From Roseobacter sinensis (GTDB taxonomy: Bacteria; Pseudomonadota; Alphaproteobacteria; Rhodobacterales; Rhodobacteraceae): 64,000 bases of DNA. This document shows, in pieces, positions 34,448 through 44,197 of this stretch (its first letter is position 1; every line of letters begins with the position of its first letter). The stretch lies in the NCBI RefSeq assembly GCF_025755255.1, contig NZ_JALIEB010000010.1, forward strand, positions 110,902 to 174,901, read 5' to 3'. The position numbers and the translations under genes are program-made. The notes under the pieces were generated by a model. The model was not told where the DNA came from, ran no database searches, and saw only the letters and a program-made list of their open reading frames with translations.

Positions 34448-34779
34448 GTGGGAGGGCAACGTGCTGAGGGTATCGCCCGACCTGGAGGGCGTTCGTAACA
34501 CCAAAGCTGCTCTGGTCATCTCCAAGAAAGCCAGCGCCCTGCTATTTGCTTACGTTGAAATCGCTCTCGTTTTGCCAAAGGCAAACCTCGGGTTTGATGG
34601 GGAGGTCGGGCGATGCCCGGCCTATGGGCCGGGCGGGGCTTGTAAGCAGGGACTGTGCTCCATCTGCGAATGGGGAGTATCTGGCGATGCTATAGGGTAC
34701 CCTCCGCGCATTCTGTGTCACTGGAGCGACTGCAAGACGGCCTTCGCCCCAGGGTTGGGCGTGGCCTTGGTGTGTCACT
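34448..34779. other. Spacer between imuB and dnaE2 with a strong hairpin
   Basis: About 330 bases without a credible gene. A perfect 8-bp stem GCCCGGCC-TATG-GGCCGGGC lies at 34615-34634, preceded by a smaller TTTGCC-AAA-GGCAAA stem near 34573. No T tract follows, so a terminator is not certain. No LexA-type direct repeat was found here, so dnaE2 may depend on read-through from the imuA promoter. Confidence 0.5.
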
Positions 34780-37700
34780 ATGCCTGAGATGGACAACCAG
34801 CGCCCCCGGCGCACGCTGGAGGAAGAGTTCACGCCGAACCCGCGTTCGGAGTTCGTCGAACTGGGGGTCACCACATGCTTTTCTTTCCTGCGTGGCGCCT
34901 CCGATGCGGTGGATCTGGCGCGCATGGCCAACCGGCTTGGGTATGACGCACTGGGGGTGGCGGATCTCAACACCATGGCCGGGGTGGTCCGTCTCCATGC
35001 AGAGGCGCACAAGGCCAAGCTGCGACCGGTGATCGGCTGTCGGCTGCAGCTTGTCACGGGTGAGGAATTCCTCGCCTACCCGCGCAACCGGGCCGCCTAT
35101 GGCACCCTCTGCGAGCTGCTGTCGAAGGGCAAGATGCACGACTCGCAGGGCGAGTGGCAGGCCAAGGGGCAATGCGACATCACGCGCGCCGATCTGGCGG
35201 CCCAGTCCGAGGATGTGCACCTCATCGCTCTGCCGGGTCCCAATTTGGACCGCTTTGCCGCAGAGCTCCGGTTGCTGGCCCGTATGCTGCCCAGCCTGCG
35301 CCACATCGCGGCGAGCTATCTCTACCGCGGAGACGATCGGGCGCGCATCAACCGGCTGGACCAGCTGGCCCGGGCACATGGTCTGCGCCTTCTCGCAACC
35401 AACGACGTGCATTACCACGCGCCCGAGCGGCGCCCGCTGCAGGACGTGATGACCTGCATCCTGCACAAGACGACGATCCAGAAGGCCGGGTTTCTGCTGA
35501 ATGCGAATGCCGAGCGGCACCTGAAATCGACTGATGAGATGAAACGGCTTTTCGCCGAGTGGCCGGATGCCATCGCCGCCACGCGTGAGGTCGCGGATGC
35601 CTGCACCTTCGACCTAAGGGATCTGAGCTATGAATACCCGCGCGAAACGGTGCCCGAGGGCCGCTCCCCGCAAGAGTATCTTGAAGAGCTGACATGGCAG
35701 GGCGCGGCACAGCGTTATCCCGAAGGCGTGCCGCAGAAAACGCGGGCCGTGCTGGAAAAGGAACTCGCCCTGATCGGCAAGCTGGAGATTGCCAAATATT
35801 TCCTGACGATCCAGCAGGTTGTGAACTATGCCCGGTACGAGTGCAAACCACCCATTCTCTGCCAGGGCCGGGGGTCTGCGGCCAACTCTGCCGTCTGTTA
35901 CGTGCTGGGAATCACCGCCGTGGACCCCGCCACCAATGACCTCCTGTTCGAACGCTTCATCAGCGAAGAGCGCAAGGAGCCGCCCGACATCGACGTGGAT
36001 TTCGAACACGAGCGGCGCGAGGAGGTGATCCAGCACATCTACGACACCTACGGGCGCGATCGCGCCGGGCTCTGCGCCACGGTGATCCACTACCGCCCGC
36101 GCATGGCGGTGCGCGAGGTGGGCAAGGTCATGGGGCTCTCCGAGGACATCACATCGGCGCTGGCCAAGACGATCTGGGGCAGCTGGGGCCGCGAAGTGGG
36201 GGCCGCTGAAGCGGCAGAGGCGGGGCTTGATCTGAAGGACCCGCTGATGGCGCGCACGATAAAGCTCGCGGATCAGATGATCGGCATGCCGCGGCATCTC
36301 TCCCAGCATGTGGGCGGATTCATCCTGACGGAAACCCCGCTGACCCGCACCGTGCCCATCGGCAATGGCGCGATGGCCGACCGCAGCTTCATCGAATGGG
36401 ACAAGGACGATATCGACGAGCTTGGGATTCTCAAAGTCGATGTGCTGGCGCTGGGGATGCTGACCTGTATCCGCAAATCCTTCGACATGATCGCGGCGCA
36501 GTACGGGCGCACGCTCAGCCTCGCGAACATCGAACAGGAAGATCCAGCGGTCTACGATATGCTCTGCAAGGGTGACAGCATCGGCGTCTTCCAGGTCGAA
36601 AGCCGGGCGCAGATGAACATGCTGCCGCGCCTGAAGCCACGCACCTTCTACGATCTGGTGATCCAGGTCGCCATCGTGCGGCCCGGCCCGATCCAGGGGG
36701 ATATGGTGCACCCCTACCTGCGCCGCCGCAGCGGCAAGGAGAAGGAGGACTACCCCTCTCCCGGGCCAGAGCACGACCCGGATGAGCTCTATCATATCCT
36801 CAGCCGCACCAAGGGTGTGCCGATCTTCCAAGAACAGGCGATGAAGATCGCCATGGTGGCCGCCGAATTCAGCGCCGCCGAGGCCAATGAGCTGCGAAAA
36901 GCGATGGCCACCTTCCGCTCCAAGGGCACCATCGGCGCGCTGGAGGAGAAGATGGTCAGCCGCATGATCAACCGCGGCTATGACCCGGAATTCGCCGCAC
37001 GCTGTTTCAACCAGATCAAGGGGTTCGGGGATTACGGCTTTCCCGAAAGCCATGCCGCGAGCTTCGCGCATCTGGTCTATGTTTCGAGCTGGATCAAGCA
37101 TTACTACCCGGATGTCTTCTGCGCCGCCTTGCTCAACTCGCAGCCCATGGGGTTCTATGCGCCGGCGCAGATCGTGCGGGATGCGCGGGAACACGGGGTC
37201 GAGGTGCGCGCGCCGGATGTGAATTACAGCAACTGGGACAGCACTCTGGAGCCCTTAGGGCCCAACCGCTTTGCCGTGCGTCTGGGGCTGCGGCAAGTGG
37301 ATGGGATGGGCCAGGAGGTGGCCGAGCGGATGATGGCCGCGCGCGATACGCCCTTCGCTGATCTTGAGGATCTGAAAAAGCGCGCCCGCGTGGATGCGGG
37401 GACGTTGCGCAAGCTGGCAGCGGCGGATGCTTTCCGTTCCATGGGGCTCGACCGGCGCCAGGCGCTCTGGGACACGCGCGCGCTCAGGGACGCGCCCGAT
37501 CTGCCGCTCTTCTCCGAGACCCGCGACGAAGGGCCGGAGACCCGGTTCATCCTGCCGCAAATGCCTGTCTGCGAACATGTGGTGGCCGATTACCAGACCC
37601 TGCGTCTGTCCCTGAAGGCGCATCCGATGTCCTTCCTGCGCAAGAGCATGACGCGGCAGGGGTATACCCCCACCGCCGATCTGACGCGGATGCGCAACGG

Positions 37701-38079
37701 TCAGCCGGTCTCGCTCGCCGGGATCGTGCTGATCCGCCAGCGCCCGGGCAGCGCCAAGGGGGTCTGTTTCATCACGCTGGAGGATGAGACGGGCGTGGCC
37801 AATCTGGTGGTCTGGCCCAAGGTGATGGTGGCGTTTCGCAAGGTGATCATGCAGGCGCGGCTGATGGAGGTGCGCGGGGTCGTGCAGCGGGACGAGGATG
37901 TGATCCACGTCGTCGCGCATCAGCTGTCGGACCGGACCGATGCCCTGGTCAGACTGTCGAAGGACCCGTTCTCGGTTCCGCTTGCGCGCGCGGATGAGGT
38001 GGTGCGGCCTGTCTCCGCCCATGCGCAGCGCCACCCGCGCGACGTGCGGATCATTCCCAAATCACGAGATTTTCACTAA
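34780..38079 (+). CDS. dnaE2: DnaE2, error-prone DNA polymerase III alpha subunit
   Basis: A 1099-residue C-family polymerase of the length typical of DnaE2. It has an N-terminal PHP domain (FVELGVTTCFSFLRGASDAVDL, LGVADLNTMAGV). The polymerase core carries LCQGRGSAANS, PPDIDVDFEHERREEVIQ (catalytic Asp residues) and FQVESRAQMNMLPRLKP. There is a helix-hairpin-helix region (LRQVDGMGQEVAERM) and a C-terminal OB fold (VSLAGIVLIRQRPGSAKGVCFITLEDETG). It performs damage-induced mutagenic synthesis with ImuA/ImuB. The chosen ATG at 34780 has a weak ribosome site; ATG 34789 is possible. Confidence 0.93.
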   Translation: MPEMDNQRPRRTLEEEFTPNPRSEFVELGVTTCFSFLRGASDAVDLARMANRLGYDALGVADLNTMAGVVRLHAEAHKAKLRPVIGCRLQLVTGEEFLAYPRNRAAYGTLCELLSKGKMHDSQGEWQAKGQCDITRADLAAQSEDVHLIALPGPNLDRFAAELRLLARMLPSLRHIAASYLYRGDDRARINRLDQLARAHGLRLLATNDVHYHAPERRPLQDVMTCILHKTTIQKAGFLLNANAERHLKSTDEMKRLFAEWPDAIAATREVADACTFDLRDLSYEYPRETVPEGRSPQEYLEELTWQGAAQRYPEGVPQKTRAVLEKELALIGKLEIAKYFLTIQQVVNYARYECKPPILCQGRGSAANSAVCYVLGITAVDPATNDLLFERFISEERKEPPDIDVDFEHERREEVIQHIYDTYGRDRAGLCATVIHYRPRMAVREVGKVMGLSEDITSALAKTIWGSWGREVGAAEAAEAGLDLKDPLMARTIKLADQMIGMPRHLSQHVGGFILTETPLTRTVPIGNGAMADRSFIEWDKDDIDELGILKVDVLALGMLTCIRKSFDMIAAQYGRTLSLANIEQEDPAVYDMLCKGDSIGVFQVESRAQMNMLPRLKPRTFYDLVIQVAIVRPGPIQGDMVHPYLRRRSGKEKEDYPSPGPEHDPDELYHILSRTKGVPIFQEQAMKIAMVAAEFSAAEANELRKAMATFRSKGTIGALEEKMVSRMINRGYDPEFAARCFNQIKGFGDYGFPESHAASFAHLVYVSSWIKHYYPDVFCAALLNSQPMGFYAPAQIVRDAREHGVEVRAPDVNYSNWDSTLEPLGPNRFAVRLGLRQVDGMGQEVAERMMAARDTPFADLEDLKKRARVDAGTLRKLAAADAFRSMGLDRRQALWDTRALRDAPDLPLFSETRDEGPETRFILPQMPVCEHVVADYQTLRLSLKAHPMSFLRKSMTRQGYTPTADLTRMRNGQPVSLAGIVLIRQRPGSAKGVCFITLEDETGVANLVVWPKVMVAFRKVIMQARLMEVRGVVQRDEDVIHVVAHQLSDRTDALVRLSKDPFSVPLARADEVVRPVSAHAQRHPRDVRIIPKSRDFH

Positions 38080-38210
38080 CCCGTTGTTGTCTCGTGACAC
38101 TTCGGCATGCATTCTGCACAGAATCCGAACGAAACTGCGGCCTTCGCGGCGCGCTCCATGCAGGGCCCGCCGAAAGTCTTGGGTCTTCAACAAACTACTT
38201 TCAATTGAAC

Positions 38211-38238
38211 TCTCGCAGACTACTGTGACCCTGCGAGA
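38211..38238. promoter_or_regulatory. Inverted repeat upstream of the RND efflux operon
   Basis: TCTCGCAG (38211-38218) and CTGCGAGA (38231-38238): 8-bp perfect arms separated by 12 bases, ending 20 bases before the adaptor start. The 28-bp span suits a TetR-type repressor. No regulator gene is adjacent, so the cognate factor would act from elsewhere. Confidence 0.5.
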
Positions 38239-38258
38239 TACCTTTTGGCGGAGCTTTC

Positions 38259-39386
38259 ATGAAACCTTTCACCGCATCTCTTTTTGCCCTCGGCCTGATC
38301 CTGCTGTCTCCTGCGGTGCTCGCCCAGCAGGGCCCGCCCCCGGTGACGGTTGCGAACCCGGTTGTGAAAACAATCGTGGAGGACGACGAGTTCGTCGGGC
38401 GCTTTGAGGCGCGGGCCGAGGTTGTCGTCCGCTCGCGTGTCTCGGGTTACTTGGAGCAGGTGCATTTCACCGATGGCAGCCTGGTGGAAGAGGGGCAGAT
38501 CCTCTTCACCGTCGATCAGCGCCAGTTCAACACGGCCCTGCGGCAGGCGCAGGCCCAGATCGACGTGGCCGAGGCGACCTATGACTTCGCCAGCGAACAG
38601 CTCGAACGGGCGCAATCTCTGGTGCAGAACGGCAATATCCCGCAAAGCACCGTGGATGAGCGCCGCGAAGCCTATCTCGCCGCGCAAGGCGGGCTGGAGC
38701 AGGCCCGCGCGGCGTTGGAGCTGGCCCAGCTCGACGTGGAATACTCCGAAATCCGCGCGCCCATGGCAGGCCGGATCGACCGGCGCCAGGTCGACCCCGG
38801 CAATCTGGTCACCGCGAACGAGACGGTGATGACCTCGATCGTCTCCTCCGACCCGATCTATTTCTACTTCGACATCGACGAGCGCTACTTCCTGGCCTAT
38901 GCGCGCGATGCGCGGGCGCGGGGCGTGTCGCTGCAGGAAGGCGGTGGCGGGCTTGAGGTGAAGGTCACGCTCTCTGACGACGATATCCCGCCACAGAGCG
39001 GCTATCTGGACTTCTCCGAGAACCGGATCGATCCCAATACCGGCACTATGCGCATCCGCGCGGTTCTGGAAAACCCCGACGAGGTGCTGACACCGGGGCT
39101 GTTCGGGCGGGTGAACGTGCCTGGCTCGCTGCCCTACGAGGGTATTCTGGTGCCCGACGAGGCTATCGTCGCCGATCAGAACCGCAGGCTGGTGATGAGC
39201 GTGGACGGCGAGGGCAACGTGACGCCGCTCGAGGTCCGGCCGGGGCCGCGCATCGACGGGTATCGCGTGATCCGCGACGGGCTCGACGGTTCGGAGGTCA
39301 TTGTCGTCGAAGGCATCGTGCGGGCCCGGCCCGGCAGCGTCGTGGCGCCCGAGAAGATCGACCTGCCTCTGATCGCGGAAAACTGA
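38259..39386 (+). CDS. RND efflux periplasmic adaptor (membrane fusion protein)
   Basis: A 375-residue adaptor of the AcrA/MexE type. It has a signal peptide (MKPFTASLFALGLILLSPAV, cleavage after VLAQ), a barrel-sandwich half (FVGRFEARAEVVVRSRVSGYLEQVHF, written as one block of the lipoyl-like domain), an alpha-hairpin (residues about 95-165), the second lipoyl half (EIRAPMAGRIDRRQVDPGN), and a C-terminal beta barrel (GTMRIRAVLENPDEVLTPGLFGRV). No lipobox cysteine is present. It is followed one base later by the RND pump gene; no outer-membrane factor gene is in the operon. Confidence 0.9.
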   Translation: MKPFTASLFALGLILLSPAVLAQQGPPPVTVANPVVKTIVEDDEFVGRFEARAEVVVRSRVSGYLEQVHFTDGSLVEEGQILFTVDQRQFNTALRQAQAQIDVAEATYDFASEQLERAQSLVQNGNIPQSTVDERREAYLAAQGGLEQARAALELAQLDVEYSEIRAPMAGRIDRRQVDPGNLVTANETVMTSIVSSDPIYFYFDIDERYFLAYARDARARGVSLQEGGGGLEVKVTLSDDDIPPQSGYLDFSENRIDPNTGTMRIRAVLENPDEVLTPGLFGRVNVPGSLPYEGILVPDEAIVADQNRRLVMSVDGEGNVTPLEVRPGPRIDGYRVIRDGLDGSEVIVVEGIVRARPGSVVAPEKIDLPLIAEN

Positions 39387-39387
39387 A

Positions 39388-42300
39388 ATGGGTCGCTTCT
39401 TCGTCACCCGTCCCATCTTTGCGGCCGTCATCTCCATCCTGCTGACGATTGTCGGCATCGTGTCCTATTTCCAGCTGCCGGTGGAGCAGTACCCCGAGAT
39501 CGCGCCGCCCTCCATCGTGGTAAGCGCAAGCTATCCCGGAGCGGATGCAGCGACCGTCGCGGCCACTGTGGCCACCCCGCTTGAGCAGGAAATCAACGGG
39601 GTCGAGAACATGCTCTACCTGTCGTCCTACGCGACGTCGGACGGTGCGATGAGCCTGACCATCACCTTCGAGCTCGGCACCGACCTCGACGCCGCGCAGG
39701 TTCTGGTGCAGAACCGTGTCGCCATTGCCGAGCCGCGACTGCCCGAGGAAGTGCGCGCGCTTGGCGTGACGACGACCAAGTCCTCGCCGGACCTGATGAT
39801 GGTCGTGCACATGCTCTCGCCCGATGAAAGCTTCGACCAGCTTTATGTGTCGAACTATGCCCGTTCGCGGGTCCGCGACCGGCTGGTGAGGCTCGATGGG
39901 GTCGGAGATCTGATGATCTTCGGCGAGCGAGAGTTTTCCGCGCGCGTCTGGCTCGATCCGGATCGCCTGGCCTCGCTGGGTCTGACCGCAGGCGATGTGG
40001 TGGATGCGCTGCGCGAACAGAACGTGCAGGTCTCGGGTGGTGCGCTTGGTGCGCCACCGAACAACTCCGACAGCGCCTTCGAGGTGGCCGTCACCACGCA
40101 GGGCCGGCTGCAAACGCCGCGGGAATTCGGACAGGTCATCGTTCGGGCCTCGGACGATGGCCGTGTTGTACGAGTGCGGGATGTGGCGCGGGTGGAGATC
40201 GGCGCGCGGTCTTACGTCACCAACTCCTATCTCAACAACAAGCCCGCCGTGGCACTCGGCATCTTCCAGAGGCCGGGGTCCAACGCCTTGGCGTCGGCCG
40301 ATGAGATCATCTCGGTGATGGAAGAGTTGTCCGAGGATTTTCCGCCCGGCCTCGAGTATCAGGTTGTCTACAACCCCACGGAATTCATCGAAGCCTCGGT
40401 CAATGCCGTCTATGAGACGATCTTCGAGGCGGTTCTGCTGGTGGTCATCGTCATCGTGGTCTTCCTGCAGAACTGGCGGACGGCGCTGATCCCGCTTCTG
40501 GCGATCCCGGTATCGCTGATCGGGACCTTCGCGGTGATGCTGGCGCTGGGCTACACGCTCAACCTGCTCACGCTCTTCGGTCTGATCCTCGCCATCGGGA
40601 TCGTGGTCGACGACGCGATTGTCGTGATCGAGAATGTGGAGCGCAACATCGGGGAGGGCATGAGCCCGAGGCAGGCCTCGGCGCGCACCATGGACGAGGT
40701 GCAGGGTGCGATCATCGGCACCACGCTTGTGCTGATCGCCGTCTTTGTGCCCTCGGCCTTCGTGCCGGGGATCACCGGGCAATTCTATACGCAATTCGCG
40801 GTGACGATCTCGGTGGCGACCGTTATCTCCTCGATCAACTCGCTTAGCCTCTCGCCCGCGTTGGCGGCGATCCTGCTGAAATCCAAGGATGACCGGGAAC
40901 AGCCCAGCATCGCGGGCCGAATCTTCGGGCCGATCGCGACAGGGTTCAACCGTGGCTTCGATGCGCTCACGCGCGGCTATATGGCAATCATCAGGCGCAT
41001 GGTGTGCTCGAAGACGATGCTGGGCCTGTCGCTCTCCGTCTTTGTCGGCCTGCTTGGCGCCACCTACTGGATCAGCCAGCAGGTGCCGACGGGCTTCATC
41101 CCGGAAGCGGATCAGGGATATGCCATTGTGGTGGTGCAACTGCCCGACGGTGCCTCGCTCGACAGAACGGATGAGGTGGTGCAGCAGGCTGCCCAGATCG
41201 CGCTCGAGACGCCTGGTGTCACGAATGCGGTGGCCTTTGCGGGGTTCTCCGGTGCCACCTTCACCAATGCCACCAACCAGGGTGTGATCTTCACCACCTT
41301 CGAGAGCTTCGAGGATCGGCTCGAGAGCGGTCTGAGCGCCGACGCTATCATCGGGCAGCTTTTCGGACGCATGCAGGCCCTACGCGAGGCCTTCATCATT
41401 GCGATTGCCCCGCCTGCCGTGCGCGGTGTGGGCACCGGTGGCGGCTTCAAGCTGCAACTGCGCGAGAACGAAAGCGCCGAGATGACCCGTGTGCTGGAAT
41501 CGGCCTATGCCATCATGGGCGCATCGCAGCAGTCCGAGCAGGTGCAGGGTGTCTTCACCACCTTCTCGGCGGGCTCGCCGCAAGTGTTCCTCGAGATCGA
41601 CCGGGTGCGCGCGCAGATGCTCAACGTGCCCATCGGAGAGATCTTCGAAACCCTCGCGATCAACCTCGGCTCGTCCTACGTGAACGATTACAACGCCTTC
41701 GGGCGGCTGTTCCAGGTGCGGGCCCAGGCTGATGAGCAGTTCCGCTTGGACGAGGAGGATATCGCCGCTTTGAGGGTGCGCTCGGCCACGGGGGCGCTGG
41801 TGCCGCTTGGGACCCTGGTCAGCGTCCGGGACACCGCCGGGCCGGCACTCGTTCAACGCTACAACCAACAGGTCTCGGTCCCTGTTCAGGGCAATGCCGC
41901 GCCGGGCGTGTCGACCGGCGAGGCCCTGATCGCGATGGAGCAGCTAGCCGAGACGGTGCTGCCGCCGGGTGTTGATTACGAGTGGACGGAATTGGCCTTG
42001 CAGGAGCGCAATCAGGGCAATACCGCGACTTACATCTTCGCCTTCTCGGTGCTCTTCGCCTTCCTCTTCCTTGCCGCCCTCTACGAGAGCTGGGTTTTGC
42101 CGGTGGCCATCATCCTGATCGTGCCGCTATCGGTTCTCGCGGCCCTTCTGGGCGTGATGTTCCGCGGCATGGACAACAACATCCTTACGCAAGTGGGGTT
42201 GATCGTGTTGGTCGGGCTTGCCGCGAAGAATGCGATCATGATCGTCGAGTTCGCGAAACAGGCGCAGGAGGAGCGGGGGCTTGGCCCTGTCGATGCGGCG

Positions 42301-42540
42301 CTGGATGCCGCGCGGCTGCGGTTCCGGCCCATTCTGATGACGGCCTTTGCCTTCATTCTGGGGGTCATTCCCCTGATGGTTTCGACGGGCCCAGGTGCGG
42401 AGATGCGCCAGGCGCTGGGGACCGCGGTCTTCTTCGGTATGTCGGGGGTGACCTTCCTCGGGCTCTTCCTGACGCCGGTCTTCTACGTGACGCTGCGGCG
42501 GATCTTCACGGTCAAACGACCGGCGGTGCAGGACGCCTGA
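39388..42540 (+). CDS. RND multidrug efflux pump, HAE1 (AcrB/MexF) family
   Basis: A 1050-residue inner-membrane proton antiporter. It begins MGRFFVTRPIFAAVISILL with EQYPEIAPPSIVVSASYPGA and has two large periplasmic loops and 12 helices. Helix 4 contains the proton-relay Asp pair (GIVVDDAIVVIENVERN). Helix 10 has the matching Lys (GLAAKNAIMIVEFAKQAQ). With the adaptor upstream it exports drugs or other hydrophobic compounds and must recruit a TolC-like channel from elsewhere. A strong palindromic terminator follows. Confidence 0.93.
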   Translation: MGRFFVTRPIFAAVISILLTIVGIVSYFQLPVEQYPEIAPPSIVVSASYPGADAATVAATVATPLEQEINGVENMLYLSSYATSDGAMSLTITFELGTDLDAAQVLVQNRVAIAEPRLPEEVRALGVTTTKSSPDLMMVVHMLSPDESFDQLYVSNYARSRVRDRLVRLDGVGDLMIFGEREFSARVWLDPDRLASLGLTAGDVVDALREQNVQVSGGALGAPPNNSDSAFEVAVTTQGRLQTPREFGQVIVRASDDGRVVRVRDVARVEIGARSYVTNSYLNNKPAVALGIFQRPGSNALASADEIISVMEELSEDFPPGLEYQVVYNPTEFIEASVNAVYETIFEAVLLVVIVIVVFLQNWRTALIPLLAIPVSLIGTFAVMLALGYTLNLLTLFGLILAIGIVVDDAIVVIENVERNIGEGMSPRQASARTMDEVQGAIIGTTLVLIAVFVPSAFVPGITGQFYTQFAVTISVATVISSINSLSLSPALAAILLKSKDDREQPSIAGRIFGPIATGFNRGFDALTRGYMAIIRRMVCSKTMLGLSLSVFVGLLGATYWISQQVPTGFIPEADQGYAIVVVQLPDGASLDRTDEVVQQAAQIALETPGVTNAVAFAGFSGATFTNATNQGVIFTTFESFEDRLESGLSADAIIGQLFGRMQALREAFIIAIAPPAVRGVGTGGGFKLQLRENESAEMTRVLESAYAIMGASQQSEQVQGVFTTFSAGSPQVFLEIDRVRAQMLNVPIGEIFETLAINLGSSYVNDYNAFGRLFQVRAQADEQFRLDEEDIAALRVRSATGALVPLGTLVSVRDTAGPALVQRYNQQVSVPVQGNAAPGVSTGEALIAMEQLAETVLPPGVDYEWTELALQERNQGNTATYIFAFSVLFAFLFLAALYESWVLPVAIILIVPLSVLAALLGVMFRGMDNNILTQVGLIVLVGLAAKNAIMIVEFAKQAQEERGLGPVDAALDAARLRFRPILMTAFAFILGVIPLMVSTGPGAEMRQALGTAVFFGMSGVTFLGLFLTPVFYVTLRRIFTVKRPAVQDA

Positions 42541-42541
42541 A

Positions 42542-42584
42542 CGCACGCGGTACCAACCGGATAAGCCGGTCCGCACCGCGTGCG
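42542..42584. terminator. Bidirectional terminator between RND pump and mannitol dehydrogenase genes
   Basis: Outer arms CGCACGCGGT (42542-42551) and ACCGCGTGCG (42575-42584) are a perfect 10-bp match. Inner arms ACCGG/CCGGT flank ATAAG. The element starts 2 bases after the pump stop and ends next to the stop of the convergent mannitol dehydrogenase, so it serves both transcripts. Confidence 0.75.
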
Positions 42585-42585
42585 C

Positions 42586-44085
42586 CTAAGCCTGCTCGGC
42601 CAGTTTGCCGTGCTGCCTGTAAGTTTCGAGAGTATGCACGCAGCCCCGGGCCCAGAGCGCGCTCAGCCAGTGTTCGAACGCCATGGCAAAGCGCGGGTTC
42701 TGTGCAAGACTGCCATAGAACTGGCGCTGTTCCAGCCAGGCCAAGGGGCGGACCCTGGCCGCGCGTGCGGCGGTGTTGAGCTGGGGCCAGAACGGATCGT
42801 TGGGCTCGATCAGCGATCCGTTCTCGCGGGTGCCCTCGCACATCCGCGCCCAGAGCGCTTCGACGAGAGCAAGCCCCTCGACAGGTGCATCAGCGGCCAG
42901 CCCGTCGCGCAGGATCGGCAGCACGAACCCGGTGTGACGGGACGAGCCGTCGAAGGCCACGCGCCGGGTGGTGTCGACGATCGCGCGATTGGCAAAGCGC
43001 CGCTCGATCAGGCCGATGTAGCTCATCGCCGTCATGCCCGGCACAGCCGCCACATGGGGCGCGATCTCTTCGGTCTGGACCTTGCGGAAGAAGGCGGCGA
43101 TCTGCGGGTGAGCCATGCAATCGGCGATGGTCTCGAGCCCGAGGACCTCGCCTGCATTCGCCAGCACCTGATGCCCCGCGTTCAGGATGCGGATCTTCAT
43201 CGACTCGTAGCTGTGCACATCGGCAGTGAAGGTGGCCCCCACCTTGTCCCAGTCGGGGCGGCCCGCACAAAAGTCATCCTCGATCACCCATTGCCGGAAC
43301 GGCTCATGCGTGACAGGTGCGCGGTCGTCGATCCCGAAGCTCTGCACCAGCGCGATCTCGTTGGGTCCTGTGGCGGGGACGATACAATCCACCATGGAAT
43401 TGGGGAAGCTGCAGGTCTGGTCGATCCAGGCGCCCAGCTCGGGATCGGACATATTGGCGAGCGAGACCACCGTGCGCCGCAGAATATCGCCGTTGCCCTG
43501 AAGATTGTCACAGCAAAGTCCGGTGAACGCGCCGTGCCCCGCGGCGCGGCGTTGCTTCAGGGCGGCGATTATTGCACCGAAGGCCGTGCGCGGCGTGTCA
43601 GGGTAGGCCGCGTCATGCTGAATGTCGGGGTGGCCCGTGTCAAAGCCGCCGCTTGCCGGATCGGTATAGTACCCGCCTTCGGTCACGGTGAGTGCGACGA
43701 TGCGGATCGCCGGGTCGGCCATCTGTGCAATGAGCGCTGCATGCCCCGGCTCGACCGGGACATATCCGATCATCGCGCCCGTGACTTCCGCGGAACTGCT
43801 CTTCGGGTCCAGCTCCAGCAGCGTGGTGAGGCAGTCCTGCTCCAGCAACTTGTCGCGCTGTACAGCGTCCTGCGGGCGGACGCCGGCGCCTATGATGGCC
43901 CAGTCGTGGCAGAGCCCGGCATCGAACAGCCGGTGCTGATACCAGGCCTGATGAGCCCGATGAAAATTGCCCAATCCGATATGCACGATGCCGGGGCTCA
44001 GGGCCGCGCGGTCATAGCGCGGCACGCGCACCCGCGTCGGCAATTGCCCCAGGGTGGCATTCGACAGACGGACCAACGCGGTCAT
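42586..44085 (-). CDS. mtlK: Mannitol 2-dehydrogenase family protein
   Basis: A 499-residue polyol-specific long-chain dehydrogenase. It starts with GIVHIGLGNFHRAHQAWYQ, a Rossmann-type NAD site, and has the catalytic motif KIRILNAGHQVLAN (KxxxxNxxH) near residue 300. VTEGGYY and SFPNSMVDCIVPATG blocks are also typical. It oxidises mannitol or related polyols to the ketose in the cytoplasm. It is the last gene of the polyol operon, 112 bases after smoK. In the known Rhodobacter operon a sorbitol dehydrogenase (smoS) lies in that gap; none is present here. Confidence 0.88.
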   Translation of the reverse strand: MTALVRLSNATLGQLPTRVRVPRYDRAALSPGIVHIGLGNFHRAHQAWYQHRLFDAGLCHDWAIIGAGVRPQDAVQRDKLLEQDCLTTLLELDPKSSSAEVTGAMIGYVPVEPGHAALIAQMADPAIRIVALTVTEGGYYTDPASGGFDTGHPDIQHDAAYPDTPRTAFGAIIAALKQRRAAGHGAFTGLCCDNLQGNGDILRRTVVSLANMSDPELGAWIDQTCSFPNSMVDCIVPATGPNEIALVQSFGIDDRAPVTHEPFRQWVIEDDFCAGRPDWDKVGATFTADVHSYESMKIRILNAGHQVLANAGEVLGLETIADCMAHPQIAAFFRKVQTEEIAPHVAAVPGMTAMSYIGLIERRFANRAIVDTTRRVAFDGSSRHTGFVLPILRDGLAADAPVEGLALVEALWARMCEGTRENGSLIEPNDPFWPQLNTAARAARVRPLAWLEQRQFYGSLAQNPRFAMAFEHWLSALWARGCVHTLETYRQHGKLAEQA

Positions 44086-44197
44086 TTCGTCCGATCCAAG
44101 CTGCGGGCCCGATCATCACGCCCACCAGACCGTATCCGGAGCGCCGAGCGAGCCTGCTCCGCTCTCGTCATCGGCGCGCCATTGCCCCTCACCCGGC

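Noticed and set aside
34448..34779. Small gene between imuB and dnaE2
   Set aside because: The frame crossing it is a continuation of an out-of-frame reading of imuB; no start with a ribosome site.
39298..41139. A 613-codon leftward open frame inside the RND pump
   Set aside because: Antisense, compositionally biased to His/Arg/Asp, no ribosome site or homology.
44086..44197. Degraded smoS between smoK and mtlK
   Set aside because: All frames of the gap were read; none shows SDR motifs such as TGxxxGIG or YxxxK.
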